From SIG299 sp045531895 (GTDB taxonomy: Bacteria; Bacillota; Clostridia; Lachnospirales; Lachnospiraceae), in assembly GCA_045531895.1 (NCBI GenBank), contig JAZSEW010000055.1, forward strand, positions 1-64,000: a DNA stretch of 64,000 nucleotides, in the 5' to 3' direction. The position numbers and the translations under genes were made by a program. Under the pieces are notes generated by a model. That model made no database searches and had not been told where the DNA came from. It saw only the letters and a program-made list of their open reading frames with translations. Positions 1 to 7,781 of this stretch are shown piece by piece; position 1 is the stretch's first letter, and each line of letters begins with the position of its first letter.

Positions 1-1505
1 CCATACTGACCATGTCCGCCAGACTGCTTCTTATACTTATGCTCAGCAGTAACTTTCTTACGGATGGTCTCACGGTAAGCCACACGAGGCTTTGTGAGTT
101 CCATTTCTACCTTATAGCGGGCTGCCATTCTGCTGGCTGCGATTTCTAAGTGCTGTTCGCCGATACCGTAAATGAGCGTCTGGCGGTTTTCAGGATCATT
201 GACAGCCTTTAAGGTCTGATCTTCTTCCATCATACGAGCCAGTGCCTGGGATAATTTATCTTCATCACCCTTGTTTTTTGCACGGTATGCACGGTATTCA
301 TACGGTGTGGAGGTCTTTGGCGGGTCATAGGTAACCGGAGCATCCTTTGCAGTAAGGGAATCACCGGTAAGTGTGCTGTCGAGCTTTGCAATGGCACCGA
401 TATCACCGGCATACAGTTCCTTTACTTCGATAGTGTCTTTACCACGAATCACATACAGTCTGGTGATTTTTTCTTCACATTCTCTGTTTGGATTATAAAC
501 GGTTTCATTTGCCTTCATGATGCCGGAGCAAACCTTAATCAAAGAGAACTTACCAAGGAATGGGTCTGCAATGGTCTTAAATACCTTTGCTGTCATTGGC
601 TTGTTTGCATCATAATCTGCCGCAAAGGTTCCATTAGTCTTTGTGTTCATACCAACCAGGACACACTTGTTTGGCGATGGGAAGTAAATGTCAATAGCCT
701 GCATAATCTGCGTAGTACCCTGGGCATTTAAACCGGAACCGCAGAACACAGGTACGATACTGCAATCGGTAACGCTGCTTCGAAGTGCAGAAGAAATTTC
801 TGTTACGGTAAATTCTTCACCACCAAAATACTTTTCCATTAACTCTTCGCTGGTTTCTGCCACTGCTTCCATTAAAATTTCTCTGTATTTATTTACATAT
901 TCCATCGAATAATCCGGAATCGGACACTCGTTATATTCGCTTAACTTGGTGAACTTACGTCCCGCCATCTTAACAACATTAACGTAGCCCACAAACTTTT
1001 CATTCTCACGGATTGGAGAATGGAACGGTGCAATACGCTTGCCATAGCTTTCTGTAAGGTCTTCCACTACCTGACGGAAGCTGGCATTATCATCATCCAT
1101 ATCGGTTACAAAGAAAATACGAGGAATCTTATATCTTTCACAAATTTCCCATGCTTTTCTTGTACCTACTTCAATACCCTTCTTTGCAGAAATAACAATA
1201 ACTGCGGCGTCACAGGCACTGACTGCCTCTTCAACTTCTCCAACGAAATCAAAGTAACCCGGAGTGTCTAAGAAATTAATTTTTGTATCTTCCCAAATCA
1301 CAGGTACTACCGATGTACTGATAGAAAAACCTCTCTTGATTTCTTCACGGTCGAAATCACTGATGGTGTTACCTTCTTCTACCTTACCCTGACGATTTGT
1401 CAACCCTGTTGTGTAAGCACATGCCTCCACCAGAGTGGTCTTACCTGCGCCACCGTGCCCCAAAACGGCAACATTCCTGATTTTCTCATACTTATAAACG
1501 TCCAT
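1..1505 (-). CDS. EF-G-like translational GTPase (partial, C-terminus beyond left edge)
   Basis: This is a translation-factor GTPase of the elongation factor G superfamily, probably an FusA paralogue acting on the ribosome. About 501 codons are visible. The N-terminus carries the P-loop GHGGAGKT (residues 16-23) and the switch II motif DTPG, and the visible part ends in GGHGQYG, typical of EF-G domain IV. The usual G4 motif NKMD reads TDMD here (context FFVTDMDDDNA), so the guanine-specificity Asn is lost while Asp stays; this suggests a specialised paralogue rather than the housekeeping factor. The ATG is chosen because GGAGG lies about 7 nt upstream. A promoter sits about 70 bp upstream, so the gene starts its own transcript. 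Family assignment is firm; the exact role is unknown. Confidence 0.9.
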   Translation of the reverse strand, partial: MDVYKYEKIRNVAVLGHGGAGKTTLVEACAYTTGLTNRQGKVEEGNTISDFDREEIKRGFSISTSVVPVIWEDTKINFLDTPGYFDFVGEVEEAVSACDAAVIVISAKKGIEVGTRKAWEICERYKIPRIFFVTDMDDDNASFRQVVEDLTESYGKRIAPFHSPIRENEKFVGYVNVVKMAGRKFTKLSEYNECPIPDYSMEYVNKYREILMEAVAETSEELMEKYFGGEEFTVTEISSALRSSVTDCSIVPVFCGSGLNAQGTTQIMQAIDIYFPSPNKCVLVGMNTKTNGTFAADYDANKPMTAKVFKTIADPFLGKFSLIKVCSGIMKANETVYNPNRECEEKITRLYVIRGKDTIEVKELYAGDIGAIAKLDSTLTGDSLTAKDAPVTYDPPKTSTPYEYRAYRAKNKGDEDKLSQALARMMEEDQTLKAVNDPENRQTLIYGIGEQHLEIAASRMAARYKVEMELTKPRVAYRETIRKKVTAEHKYKKQSGGHGQY

Positions 1506-1574
1506 AGTAAACCTCCATTCCGAAGATACAGTGAAGCTGTCATTCTCCCGCTGCAGCTGCCTGTCCTCCAGTAC

Positions 1575-1603
1575 ATTATATTCGTCGTTTTGTATCTTCA
1601 AAA
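1575..1603 (-). promoter_or_regulatory. Predicted sigma-A promoter of the EF-G-like gene
   Basis: On the minus strand a TTTTGA -35 hexamer (1598-1603) is 17 bp from a perfect TATAAT -10 (1575-1580). It lies about 70 bp upstream of the EF-G-like ATG in AT-rich DNA. The rest of the gap 1506-1888 holds no gene that I can see. Confidence 0.5.
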
Positions 1604-1854
1604 CCACTAAATCTATTTTACTAAATTTTCTGGCATTTTGCAATTATTTTTTGTGAATTTTTCATATTTTTCAATAATTAGCTGAAACATATATAGAATG
1701 AAACCAAAAAGAAAGGCACTTATCTCATTTATAAGTACAAGTTGATTACCTATTATTTCCGCTTATTGTTTTCACATTTTTCAACCGAATACCTGTGATT
1801 AGCTTGTCTTTTGAACAGCTTTCAAATACACTGATACCATAAAGAAAACTTTCA

Positions 1855-1875
1855 TTAACTCTTCGCATGAGTTAA
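1855..1875 (-). terminator. Weak hairpin downstream of the DUF4143 ATPase gene
   Basis: A TTAACTC/GAGTTAA stem of 7 bp with a 7-nt loop lies 13 bp past the stop of the ATPase gene. On the minus strand it is followed by a T-rich stretch (GAAAGTTTTCTTT). The stem is short and AT-rich, so termination would be inefficient. Confidence 0.35.
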
Positions 1876-1888
1876 GTGCCCATTTACT

Positions 1889-3193
1889 CTACTTATCTAT
1901 TTGTACCAAATAGTAAGCCAAAGCATACAACGGTACATTTTTCATCCAATCCTGCTCCCTAAAATTTGTCATAGAGCTTCTGAGTGCAATTTCAGGCGTA
2001 TATCTCTCGCAAAATGCTCTAAGGCTTTTTGCCCTAAGGTTTTCTTCTGCCTTTACTTCAATCGGAATGCAGTACATACTCTGCTGAATCACAAAATCAA
2101 TTTCCCCAGAAGAGTTTTCTGCGGAGTAATAATATAATTCTTTTCCTAAAGATACCAGTTCCTGCGCCACAAACTGTTCTGTTAACGCTCCCTTAAATTC
2201 CTCAAAGATGCTGTTTCCTTCCAATAATAGCTTTGCGGGAATACTACCCTTTGCTGCCAAGAGTCCCACATCACTTAAAAACATTTTAAAGGATTTCATT
2301 TCCGCATAAGCGATTAGCGGTATATCCGGTTTGGCTATACGATAGCTTTTATGAACCAGACCACAATCCAACAACCACTGAATTGCCAATTCAAAATCTT
2401 TTGCCCTTGCTCCTTCACGAATTATTCCGTAAATAAATTTGCGATTTTCCTTTGCCAACTGAGCCGGTAGGGAATTCCAAACCATTTGAATACGCGGAAC
2501 CACTTCCTTCGGTGCATGTTTTGAAAAATCCTCTTCATAATATTTCAGCAAACCATTTTGAATTTCTCTGACAGCAAAATAATCATCCGTATCAGCAAAG
2601 CACTGTACTACCTCCGGCATGCCTCCAACATAGTAGTATTTTCTCAGATAGTCAATATACTTTCCTGAAAAAGCATTAATTAGAGATTCATCCTGATTCC
2701 AAAGTAATCCCGCAAGCTGTTCCTCACCCATTGCCATCAAAAATTCTCTGAAATTAAGAGGATACAACTGCATAAATTCCACTTTACCTACCGGAAAAGA
2801 AGTCCCCTGATAAAGTGCAATACCAAGTAAAGAGCCTGCCGCTACAATCGCATATTCCGGTGCTTCTTCGCAAAAATACTTCAATGAAGACAACGCTTTC
2901 GGCACTTCCTGAATTTCGTCAAAAATAAGCAGTGTATCTTCTGCTTCAAAATTGCATCCATGCTCTATTTTTAACGCAGATATGATTCGTTTAATATCAT
3001 AATCCTGCTCAAACACCGTCTTCATTCTTGGATTGTTATCGAAATTAATATAGACTGTGTTTTTAAAGGAACGCTTGCCAAACTCCTTCATAATCCAGGT
3101 TTTTCCTACCTGACGAGCCCCTTGAATAATTAATGGTTTTCTGTTGCACTTATATTTCCATACCACCAAATCATTAATAAGTAACCTTTCCAT
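1889..3193 (-). CDS. AAA-type ATPase with DUF4143 domain
   Basis: A 434-residue ATP-binding protein of the AAA_14/DUF4143 family. It has Walker A GARQVGKT (residues 25-32), Walker B LLIFDEIQEVP near residue 90, and a sensor-like AAGS. The C-terminal DUF4143 part contains SGEIDFVIQ followed by IPIEVKAEE, which looks like a PD-(D/E)XK nuclease-like core (E-D ... E-V-K). The cellular role of the family is not settled; members are frequent, often multicopy accessory genes. This one stands alone with its own promoter, next to a short repeat array that may be an insertion-sequence remnant. Length is normal and the reading frame is intact. Confidence 0.9.
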   Translation of the reverse strand: MERLLINDLVVWKYKCNRKPLIIQGARQVGKTWIMKEFGKRSFKNTVYINFDNNPRMKTVFEQDYDIKRIISALKIEHGCNFEAEDTLLIFDEIQEVPKALSSLKYFCEEAPEYAIVAAGSLLGIALYQGTSFPVGKVEFMQLYPLNFREFLMAMGEEQLAGLLWNQDESLINAFSGKYIDYLRKYYYVGGMPEVVQCFADTDDYFAVREIQNGLLKYYEEDFSKHAPKEVVPRIQMVWNSLPAQLAKENRKFIYGIIREGARAKDFELAIQWLLDCGLVHKSYRIAKPDIPLIAYAEMKSFKMFLSDVGLLAAKGSIPAKLLLEGNSIFEEFKGALTEQFVAQELVSLGKELYYYSAENSSGEIDFVIQQSMYCIPIEVKAEENLRAKSLRAFCERYTPEIALRSSMTNFREQDWMKNVPLYALAYYLVQIDK

Positions 3194-3234
3194 AGAATCA
3201 CCAACTTCCCTTTATTTAATACTCTTTACAATAG

Positions 3235-3263
3235 TATATAACATTTTTTTGGCAATAATTCAA
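3235..3263 (-). promoter_or_regulatory. Predicted promoter of the DUF4143 ATPase gene
   Basis: On the minus strand TTGAAT (3258-3263) is 17 bp from TATATA (3235-3240), about 40 bp upstream of the ATG. The -35 box is 1 bp from the first copy of the 33-bp repeat array. Confidence 0.45.
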
Positions 3264-3264
3264 T

Positions 3265-3360
3265 AGGTTGACCACACTTTTCTGGCGGTATTTTTTCAGG
3301 TTAACTACATTTTTCTGGTGGTATTTTTACGGAACAATCACATTTTTCTGGCGATAACCC
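3265..3360. repeat. Three tandem copies of a 33-bp degenerate repeat (possible IS21-type end remnant)
   Basis: Three copies start at 3265, 3298 and 3331 at an exact 33-bp period. Each carries the core ACTTTTCTGG or ATTTTTCTGG, preceded in copies 1 and 2 by GGTTGACCACA or GGTTAACTACA. Copies 1 and 2 differ at few positions; copy 3 diverges at both ends. I infer a similarity in style to the multiple terminal repeats of IS21-family elements, but no transposase gene is near. Three contiguous copies without spacers do not fit a CRISPR array. The rest of 3194-3405 holds only the ATPase promoter. Confidence 0.75.
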
Positions 3361-3405
3361 AATATTGTTGTACTAGTTAAGAAAAGTAGACATGAAAAAT
3401 ATGTA

Positions 3406-4275
3406 CTAAAACAACGTCATCTGTTCAAACGTCTCTTTTTCCTCAAACTGATGCATATATTCAAAGCATTTTTCCACATCAAACACAATACCGTTTTCCT
3501 GACAAAACTTCTTTGCCAGCCGCATCAGCTTTGCATTGTTTGGGCTGCTTACTTCATAGGCATTGCCATACACCCTCTGATACTCCCACTTCAGGCGCGG
3601 AAAATTCTCATCCAGCTTTTTATAAAAGTATTCCCGATTTCCTTCCCGAAGCGTAAGTCCCATGCCAAAGCAAATGATGCCCCACACCTTTGCTTCCTTA
3701 CAATAGTTTAAAATGCCCCGGACGTTTTCCTCCGTATCGTTGATAAAAGGTAAAATCGGCGACATCCACACTACCGTCGGAATACCGTTGTCCCGCAGGA
3801 TATTTAAGACCTCTGCCCGCTCCTTCGTAGTAGACACGTTTGGTTCTACTTTGCGGCACAGTTCTTCATCATAGGTGGTTAAGGTCATCTGCACCACTAC
3901 TTTTGTCTTTTCATTGATACGCTTTAATATGTCTAAATCCCTGAGAATTCTTGCAGACTTGGTCTGGATTGCAACGCCAAAACCATACCGTTCTATCAGT
4001 TCGAGACACTTTCTGGTATGTAATAACTCTTCCTCGATGTGCATGTATGGGTCACACATGGAGCCGGTGCCAATCATACACTTTTTCCGTTTGCTGCGAA
4101 GGGCGTTTTCCAACAGCGTCACAGCATTGCTTTTTACTTCGATGTCCTCAAAGTCGTGGTTTATCTGATAGCAGGTGCTTCGGGAGTCACAGTAAATGCA
4201 ACCGTGAGTACAGCCACGGTATAAGTTCATACCGTTCTGGGCGGATAAAATTCCTTTTGCAGTGACGTAATGCAT
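3406..4275 (-). CDS. Radical SAM protein, spore-photoproduct-lyase-like family
   Basis: A 289-residue radical SAM enzyme. The cluster motif is CTHGCIYC (CxxxCxxC, about residues 22-29) in the context NLYRGCTHGCIYCDSR, typical of the SPL-type/Rv2578c-like radical SAM group. These enzymes reduce S-adenosylmethionine with a [4Fe-4S] cluster to make a 5'-deoxyadenosyl radical; the substrate of this subgroup is not established. The rest is a TIM-barrel-like body without an additional ferredoxin domain. It is followed downstream by the repeat array and has no clear functional partner. True spore photoproduct lyase is longer and has a conserved C-terminal Cys, so I do not call it splB. Confidence 0.85.
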   Translation of the reverse strand: MHYVTAKGILSAQNGMNLYRGCTHGCIYCDSRSTCYQINHDFEDIEVKSNAVTLLENALRSKRKKCMIGTGSMCDPYMHIEEELLHTRKCLELIERYGFGVAIQTKSARILRDLDILKRINEKTKVVVQMTLTTYDEELCRKVEPNVSTTKERAEVLNILRDNGIPTVVWMSPILPFINDTEENVRGILNYCKEAKVWGIICFGMGLTLREGNREYFYKKLDENFPRLKWEYQRVYGNAYEVSSPNNAKLMRLAKKFCQENGIVFDVEKCFEYMHQFEEKETFEQMTLF

Positions 4276-4314
4276 AGTGTGGCTCCTTCCTCCCGTTACT
4301 TCACATTTGTTTTA

Positions 4315-5037
4315 CTATAAAATATCCAGTAATTCTTTCAGTGTTTCCCACGTTTCTATGGTCAATATTTCTTTGTGTGGCTCATATTTCATGTCAATGG
4401 CACCTATGTACCACACAGGAAACAACCCTGCATTCTTTGCACCAACAATATCACACTGGTACTGGTCCCCGACATACCACACCTCTTCCGGCGATAACGC
4501 TGCCTTCATCAATGCCAACTCAAAAATCCGCTTATTTGGCTTCCGGTACATGTATTCGCTGGTTGCCATAATAAATTCAAACTCATTTTCCGGAAGACAC
4601 CTGTTGATTCTTTCTTCCACCACAGCTCCACAGTAGGAAATATTACTGATAACGCCGGTGCGGATGCCTTTTCCTTTCAAATACTTAAGAAACTCCGCCA
4701 TCCCTTCCGTAGCAGTTCCCGGCGCCGCCGCATCCCAGAATACACGGTCAATTTCCTCCGGAGTGATGGACAACTCAATCCCTTGGGATTCGTAAAGATA
4801 CCGGGTAAACATATAATTTGGAACCTCTAATTGGAATAAATGCTTTTTTTCCGGATCAAAACGTCCCATCTCCTGATTTAACACGGTTGCATATGCCTGA
4901 ATTTCTTCAGCAGACTTACCATACTTGTTTTTTGTCGCATACTTTAAAACCGCCTCGGTTCCCCATACCCCGTTAAATTGTTGTTCATTTACCAGTGTCT
5001 GACCATAATCAAATAAAATCATCTTTGGCTTTTTCAT
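4315..5037 (-). CDS. HAD-superfamily hydrolase with altered motif I
   Basis: A 240-residue HAD hydrolase. Motif I reads FDYGQTL: the nucleophile D10 is present, but the +2 acid/base Asp of DxDGT is replaced by Gly. Motif III is around KPNKR and motif IV is GDQYQCD. The cap is helical, as in phosphoglycolate phosphatase-like enzymes. Loss of the second Asp usually lowers phosphatase turnover or indicates a different chemistry. The gene lies 39 bp downstream in transcription of nothing obviously related: the small 5169-5339 gene is upstream and the radical SAM gene follows it. Substrate unknown. Confidence 0.85.
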   Translation of the reverse strand: MKKPKMILFDYGQTLVNEQQFNGVWGTEAVLKYATKNKYGKSAEEIQAYATVLNQEMGRFDPEKKHLFQLEVPNYMFTRYLYESQGIELSITPEEIDRVFWDAAAPGTATEGMAEFLKYLKGKGIRTGVISNISYCGAVVEERINRCLPENEFEFIMATSEYMYRKPNKRIFELALMKAALSPEEVWYVGDQYQCDIVGAKNAGLFPVWYIGAIDMKYEPHKEILTIETWETLKELLDIL

Positions 5038-5168
5038 CGTAACTATCTCCTAAAAAAGTGATTCACATAGTTTCGTTATAGCAAATATTCCTTTTTTACA
5101 TCTCTTTGTATAAAAAACGAGAGTACTCTTCAAGTCATTATTTCATGACTTTGGGAACACCCACAACT

Positions 5169-5339
5169 CTAAATATAAAACCTGGTATTTCCAACATGGG
5201 TTTTATCAAACGCTTTTTTATTTTTCTTTCTTCTTGGAAGTGCTTCAAAAAATTTACATAGCAAATCCAATTGTTTATAAGTCATTTTTTTGTAAATCCA
5301 AGGGAGTTTCTTGGAATCATCTTCATGTACATATCTCAT
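5169..5339 (-). CDS. Small 56-residue basic protein, coupled to the JAB-domain gene
   Basis: A 56-codon ORF whose ATG overlaps the stop of the JAB-domain gene (TAATG). A strong AAGGAGG lies 7 bp upstream, inside the end of that gene, so translational coupling is likely. The protein begins MRYVHEDDSKKLPWIY and has a basic segment (PRRKKNKKAF). It has no membrane segment, cysteines or motif I can name. The pairing could mean a binding partner or immunity-like protein for the JAB protein, but that is inference from position only. It accounts for most of the gap 5038-5338. Confidence 0.7.
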   Translation of the reverse strand: MRYVHEDDSKKLPWIYKKMTYKQLDLLCKFFEALPRRKKNKKAFDKTHVGNTRFYI

Positions 5340-5917
5340 TATTTTACCTCCTTCACAATAACTTTAAACTGTCTTTGCAATTCTTCCGCCACATATGCAA
5401 TAGCAGTTTCCTCATCCTTACATTTTCTAAAAGCTTTACCAACAATACCATTATAATGTTCTTCTATAAATGCCTCATTTGCAGTATAAACATACACTTT
5501 CCCGTTATGACCGCATACAATCCCTAAGCTATATCCATGGACATAGTTTGACATAAAATCAGCATAGCTTGGTAGTGAACTACTTGGGTGAGTGTGAATA
5601 GTAACCAAACCTCGATTCTGTCTTATTTTTGCCAATGTAGCTTCCGAGTAAATTATCTCACTTTCCACACAACTGTCGGTTTCTTTCGCAACTATCGTTG
5701 CAGTTTCTGCATCAATCCAGTACATATCCTCGTATAAAGTTCCGGAACGATGCTCCAACATGGCTTTTGCCAGTTGATACAGTAGCTTGTTCAGCTTCTT
5801 ATTGTCAGAGATTTTGTCAAATTTCTTCCGGTACTCACCACTATTGATATAGGCCCGGTTAATAGCGGTTCCTTTGTTCCTACCGTATCTCTGCTCCTCT
5901 TTTGAAGTATAATTCAT
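5339..5917 (-). CDS. JAB/JAMM metalloprotease-like domain protein
   Basis: A 192-residue protein. Its second half has a JAMM-type metal site: an upstream Glu (SEIIYSEAT) and then IHTHPSSSLPSYADF, matching H-x-H-P...S-x-x-D, the zinc ligands of JAB1/MPN peptidases. The N-terminal half (INRAYINSGEYRKKFDKI ... LEHRSGTLYEDMYW) resembles domains found at the C-termini of larger phage-type or polymorphic-toxin-type proteins, so this may be a detached effector domain. It has its own promoter and a coupled 56-codon gene behind it. Family call is good; function (deubiquitinase-like peptidase or toxin) is inferred only. Confidence 0.75.
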   Translation of the reverse strand: MNYTSKEEQRYGRNKGTAINRAYINSGEYRKKFDKISDNKKLNKLLYQLAKAMLEHRSGTLYEDMYWIDAETATIVAKETDSCVESEIIYSEATLAKIRQNRGLVTIHTHPSSSLPSYADFMSNYVHGYSLGIVCGHNGKVYVYTANEAFIEEHYNGIVGKAFRKCKDEETAIAYVAEELQRQFKVIVKEVK

Positions 5918-5961
5918 TAAAGGCCTTTCTCATCTCTCCCAAAATGAAAAGGCTTATCTGT

Positions 5962-5990
5962 ATTATACTTTGTTTCCTATTATCTTTCAA
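5962..5990 (-). promoter_or_regulatory. Predicted promoter of the JAB-domain gene
   Basis: On the minus strand TTGAAA (5985-5990) is 17 bp from TATAAT (5962-5967), about 45 bp upstream of the JAB gene ATG. Confidence 0.65.
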
Positions 5991-6126
5991 TCAGATTAAG
6001 CCGGACAGCACGTAGAAAATCCACTCTCTTTTTTGTGAATGTTGCACAATTCATTTGTGACATGTTTATTTTTCCAACAAATCATCCCTATGAAGGTGGG
6101 CGATGTAAGAAATACAGGCGATGAAG

Positions 6127-6157
6127 CATAGGCATATCGCTTCGCGACATGCCTATG
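6127..6157. repeat. 14-bp stem / 3-nt loop hairpin outside the large inverted repeat
   Basis: CATAGGCAT-A-TCGC pairs with GCGA-C-ATGCCTATG around a TTC loop, with one mismatch. It lies just outside the left arm of the large inverted repeat at 6167-6615 and on neither strand is it followed by a clear T-tract. It may belong to the same element. Confidence 0.6.
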
Positions 6158-6166
6158 TAGACGGGC

Positions 6167-6615
6167 GGACTCACATTGTTCCACCACCACTCTTTAAGCC
6201 CTGTAGATTGACATAAAAAACGTACAGGCCCATGCCGCAGGACTCCGGGTTGCACAGGCCATTTTTTCAAAGGTAGGTATAGAAGAACCGGGAGCCGACT
6301 GTTAGAGGTGGAAGGGGTATAACAAATTACGCAAGAATATTGTGATACTGTGCGAAGCACCTTTAGAAAAAGATAAGGCGCACTCTCGGAAAATCATTTT
6401 TCCAGAGATGCGCCTCATCTTTTCTAAAGACGCGTCCTACGGACGCTATCACAATATTCTTTTATACTTTTACTCCCCGACCACCGAGTTTCGGGACCGG
6501 TTCTTCTGCTCATGCCTGCCGTGAAAAGCCTGTGCAATCCGGCAAGTCTGTGAGCATGGGAGCTGTGTTTTTTATGACAACTGCAGAGCGATTAGTGGTG
6601 GAACAATCTGAGTCC
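6167..6615. repeat. 449-bp imperfect inverted repeat overlapping the 3' end of purH
   Basis: The left arm (from 6167, read on plus) matches the right arm (from 6615, read on minus) over about 125 nt with gaps; the outermost 21 bp, GGACTCACATTGTTCC and onward, differ at only one position. The right arm contains the last seven purH codons and stop (GLRLFHH), so the left arm holds an inverted copy of the purH end (GLTLFHH in frame). Shared inner blocks include CATAAAAAAC, TTGCACAGGC and AGAAGAACCGG. The arms enclose a separate branched hairpin (6333-6461). It could be a miniature element that fused with the gene end, a hairpin made by template switching, or a structured 3' UTR. I find no protein gene in 5991-6591. 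Confidence 0.75.
6333..6461. repeat. Branched palindromic core: 15-bp closing stem with three hairpins
   Basis: A perfect 15-bp stem, AAGAATATTGTGATA (6333-6347) with its complement (6447-6461), closes a four-way junction. The branches are GTGC-GAA-GCAC (6350-6360), a long 30-bp arm with few mismatches (6361-6393 with 6397-6429, tip TCA) and GCGTCC-TAC-GGACGC (6432-6446). Almost every base is paired on either strand. This is what a cloverleaf-like RNA or a cruciform-forming miniature element looks like; it may also terminate purH transcription. Confidence 0.75.
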
Positions 6616-7767
6616 TGTAAAGCACATGGTCATTCCGTACTTATTACATGTCTCAATTACGTTGTCGTCTCTTACCGAACCACCCGGCTGTGCGATATAC
6701 TTAACGCCGGACTTCTTTGCACGCTCAATGTTGTCACCGAATGGGAAGAAAGCATCGGAACCAAGGGCAACATCTGTCATGCCGTCTAACCATGCTCTCT
6801 TTTCTTCACGGGTGAAAACCGGAGGCTTTTCTGCGAAAATAGTCTGCCACTTGCCTTCCTCTAAAACATCCATGTACTCATCACCGATGTATAAATCGAT
6901 GGAATTGTCTCTGTCTGCACGACCGATGGTATCAAGGAACTTAAGATTTAATACCTGCGGAGCCTGACGAAGATACCAGTTGTCTGCCTTCTGACCTGCC
7001 AGTCTGGTACAGTGGATTCTGGACTGCTGTCCTGCACCGATACCGATAGCCTGTCCGCCCTTTGCATAGCAAACAGAGTTGGACTGTGTGTACTTTAAAG
7101 TGATAAGTGCAATGATAAGGTCAATCTTTGCAGATTCCGGAAGATTCTTGTTCTCGGTAACAATGTTTCCAAGGAAATCGTCATCGATAACCAGCTCGTT
7201 TCTGCCCTGCTCGAAAGTAATACCGAATACTTCCTTGCGTTCCACAGGGTTTGGCTTGTAGGAAGGGTCAATCTGGATTACTGCATAGCCACCCTTCTTC
7301 TTTGCCTTTAAGATTTCTAATGCTTCCGGCTCATAACCTGGAGCGATAACGCCATCGGAAACCTCTCTCTTAATGAGTTTTGCAGTAGCAACGTCACAAA
7401 CGTCGGAAAGGGAAATGAAATCACCAAAGGAGGACATTCTGTCTGCACCTCTTGCTCTTGCATATGCACTTGCAAGTGGTGTTAATTCACCCATGTCTGC
7501 TACCCAGTAAATCTGCTTTTCTACTTCAGTTAAAGGAAGACCTACTGCTGCACCTGCCGGAGAAACATGTTTGAAGGAAGTTGCAGCCGGAAGTCCGGTT
7601 GCCTTCTTTAACTCACTAACTAACTGCCAGCCATTGAAAGCATCTAAGAAATTGATATAACCCGGCTTACCATTTAAAACAGTAATCGGCAAATCGCCGT
7701 TTTCCATGTAAATTCTACTTGGCTTCTGATTTGGATTACAGCCATACTTTAATTCTAATTCGTTCAT
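6592..7767 (-). CDS. purH: AICAR transformylase (phosphoribosylaminoimidazolecarboxamide formyltransferase), stand-alone
   Basis: A 391-residue enzyme that transfers formyl from 10-formyl-THF to AICAR, the ninth step of IMP synthesis. It matches only the AICARFT part of bifunctional PurH: the N-terminal IMP cyclohydrolase domain (about 200 residues) is missing. Family landmarks are FKHVSPAGAAVG near residue 66, SFGDFISLSD, TLKYTQSNSV and the C-terminal FFPFGDN ... CFTGLRLFHH, equivalent to the usual FTDMRHFRH end. The missing cyclohydrolase is supplied by the next gene upstream, 14 bp away, in the same operon. The last codons lie in the right arm of the large inverted repeat. Confidence 0.93.
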   Translation of the reverse strand: MNELELKYGCNPNQKPSRIYMENGDLPITVLNGKPGYINFLDAFNGWQLVSELKKATGLPAATSFKHVSPAGAAVGLPLTEVEKQIYWVADMGELTPLASAYARARGADRMSSFGDFISLSDVCDVATAKLIKREVSDGVIAPGYEPEALEILKAKKKGGYAVIQIDPSYKPNPVERKEVFGITFEQGRNELVIDDDFLGNIVTENKNLPESAKIDLIIALITLKYTQSNSVCYAKGGQAIGIGAGQQSRIHCTRLAGQKADNWYLRQAPQVLNLKFLDTIGRADRDNSIDLYIGDEYMDVLEEGKWQTIFAEKPPVFTREEKRAWLDGMTDVALGSDAFFPFGDNIERAKKSGVKYIAQPGGSVRDDNVIETCNKYGMTMCFTGLRLFHH

Positions 7768-7781
7768 CTCAAATCCCTCTC

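Noticed and set aside
3265..3360. Possible CRISPR array
   Set aside because: The three copies are contiguous at 33 bp with no unique spacers, are degenerate, and no cas genes are near.
6088..6360. Open frame of 90 codons in the purH-adjacent inverted repeat
   Set aside because: It lies inside hairpin arms, has no ribosome-binding site and reads as low-likelihood protein; the arms explain the sequence.
5918..6591. tRNA or known small RNA in the largest gap
   Set aside because: The cloverleaf-like core has none of the tRNA landmarks (no T-arm GTTCRA, no CCA end), and I recognise no named RNA family there.
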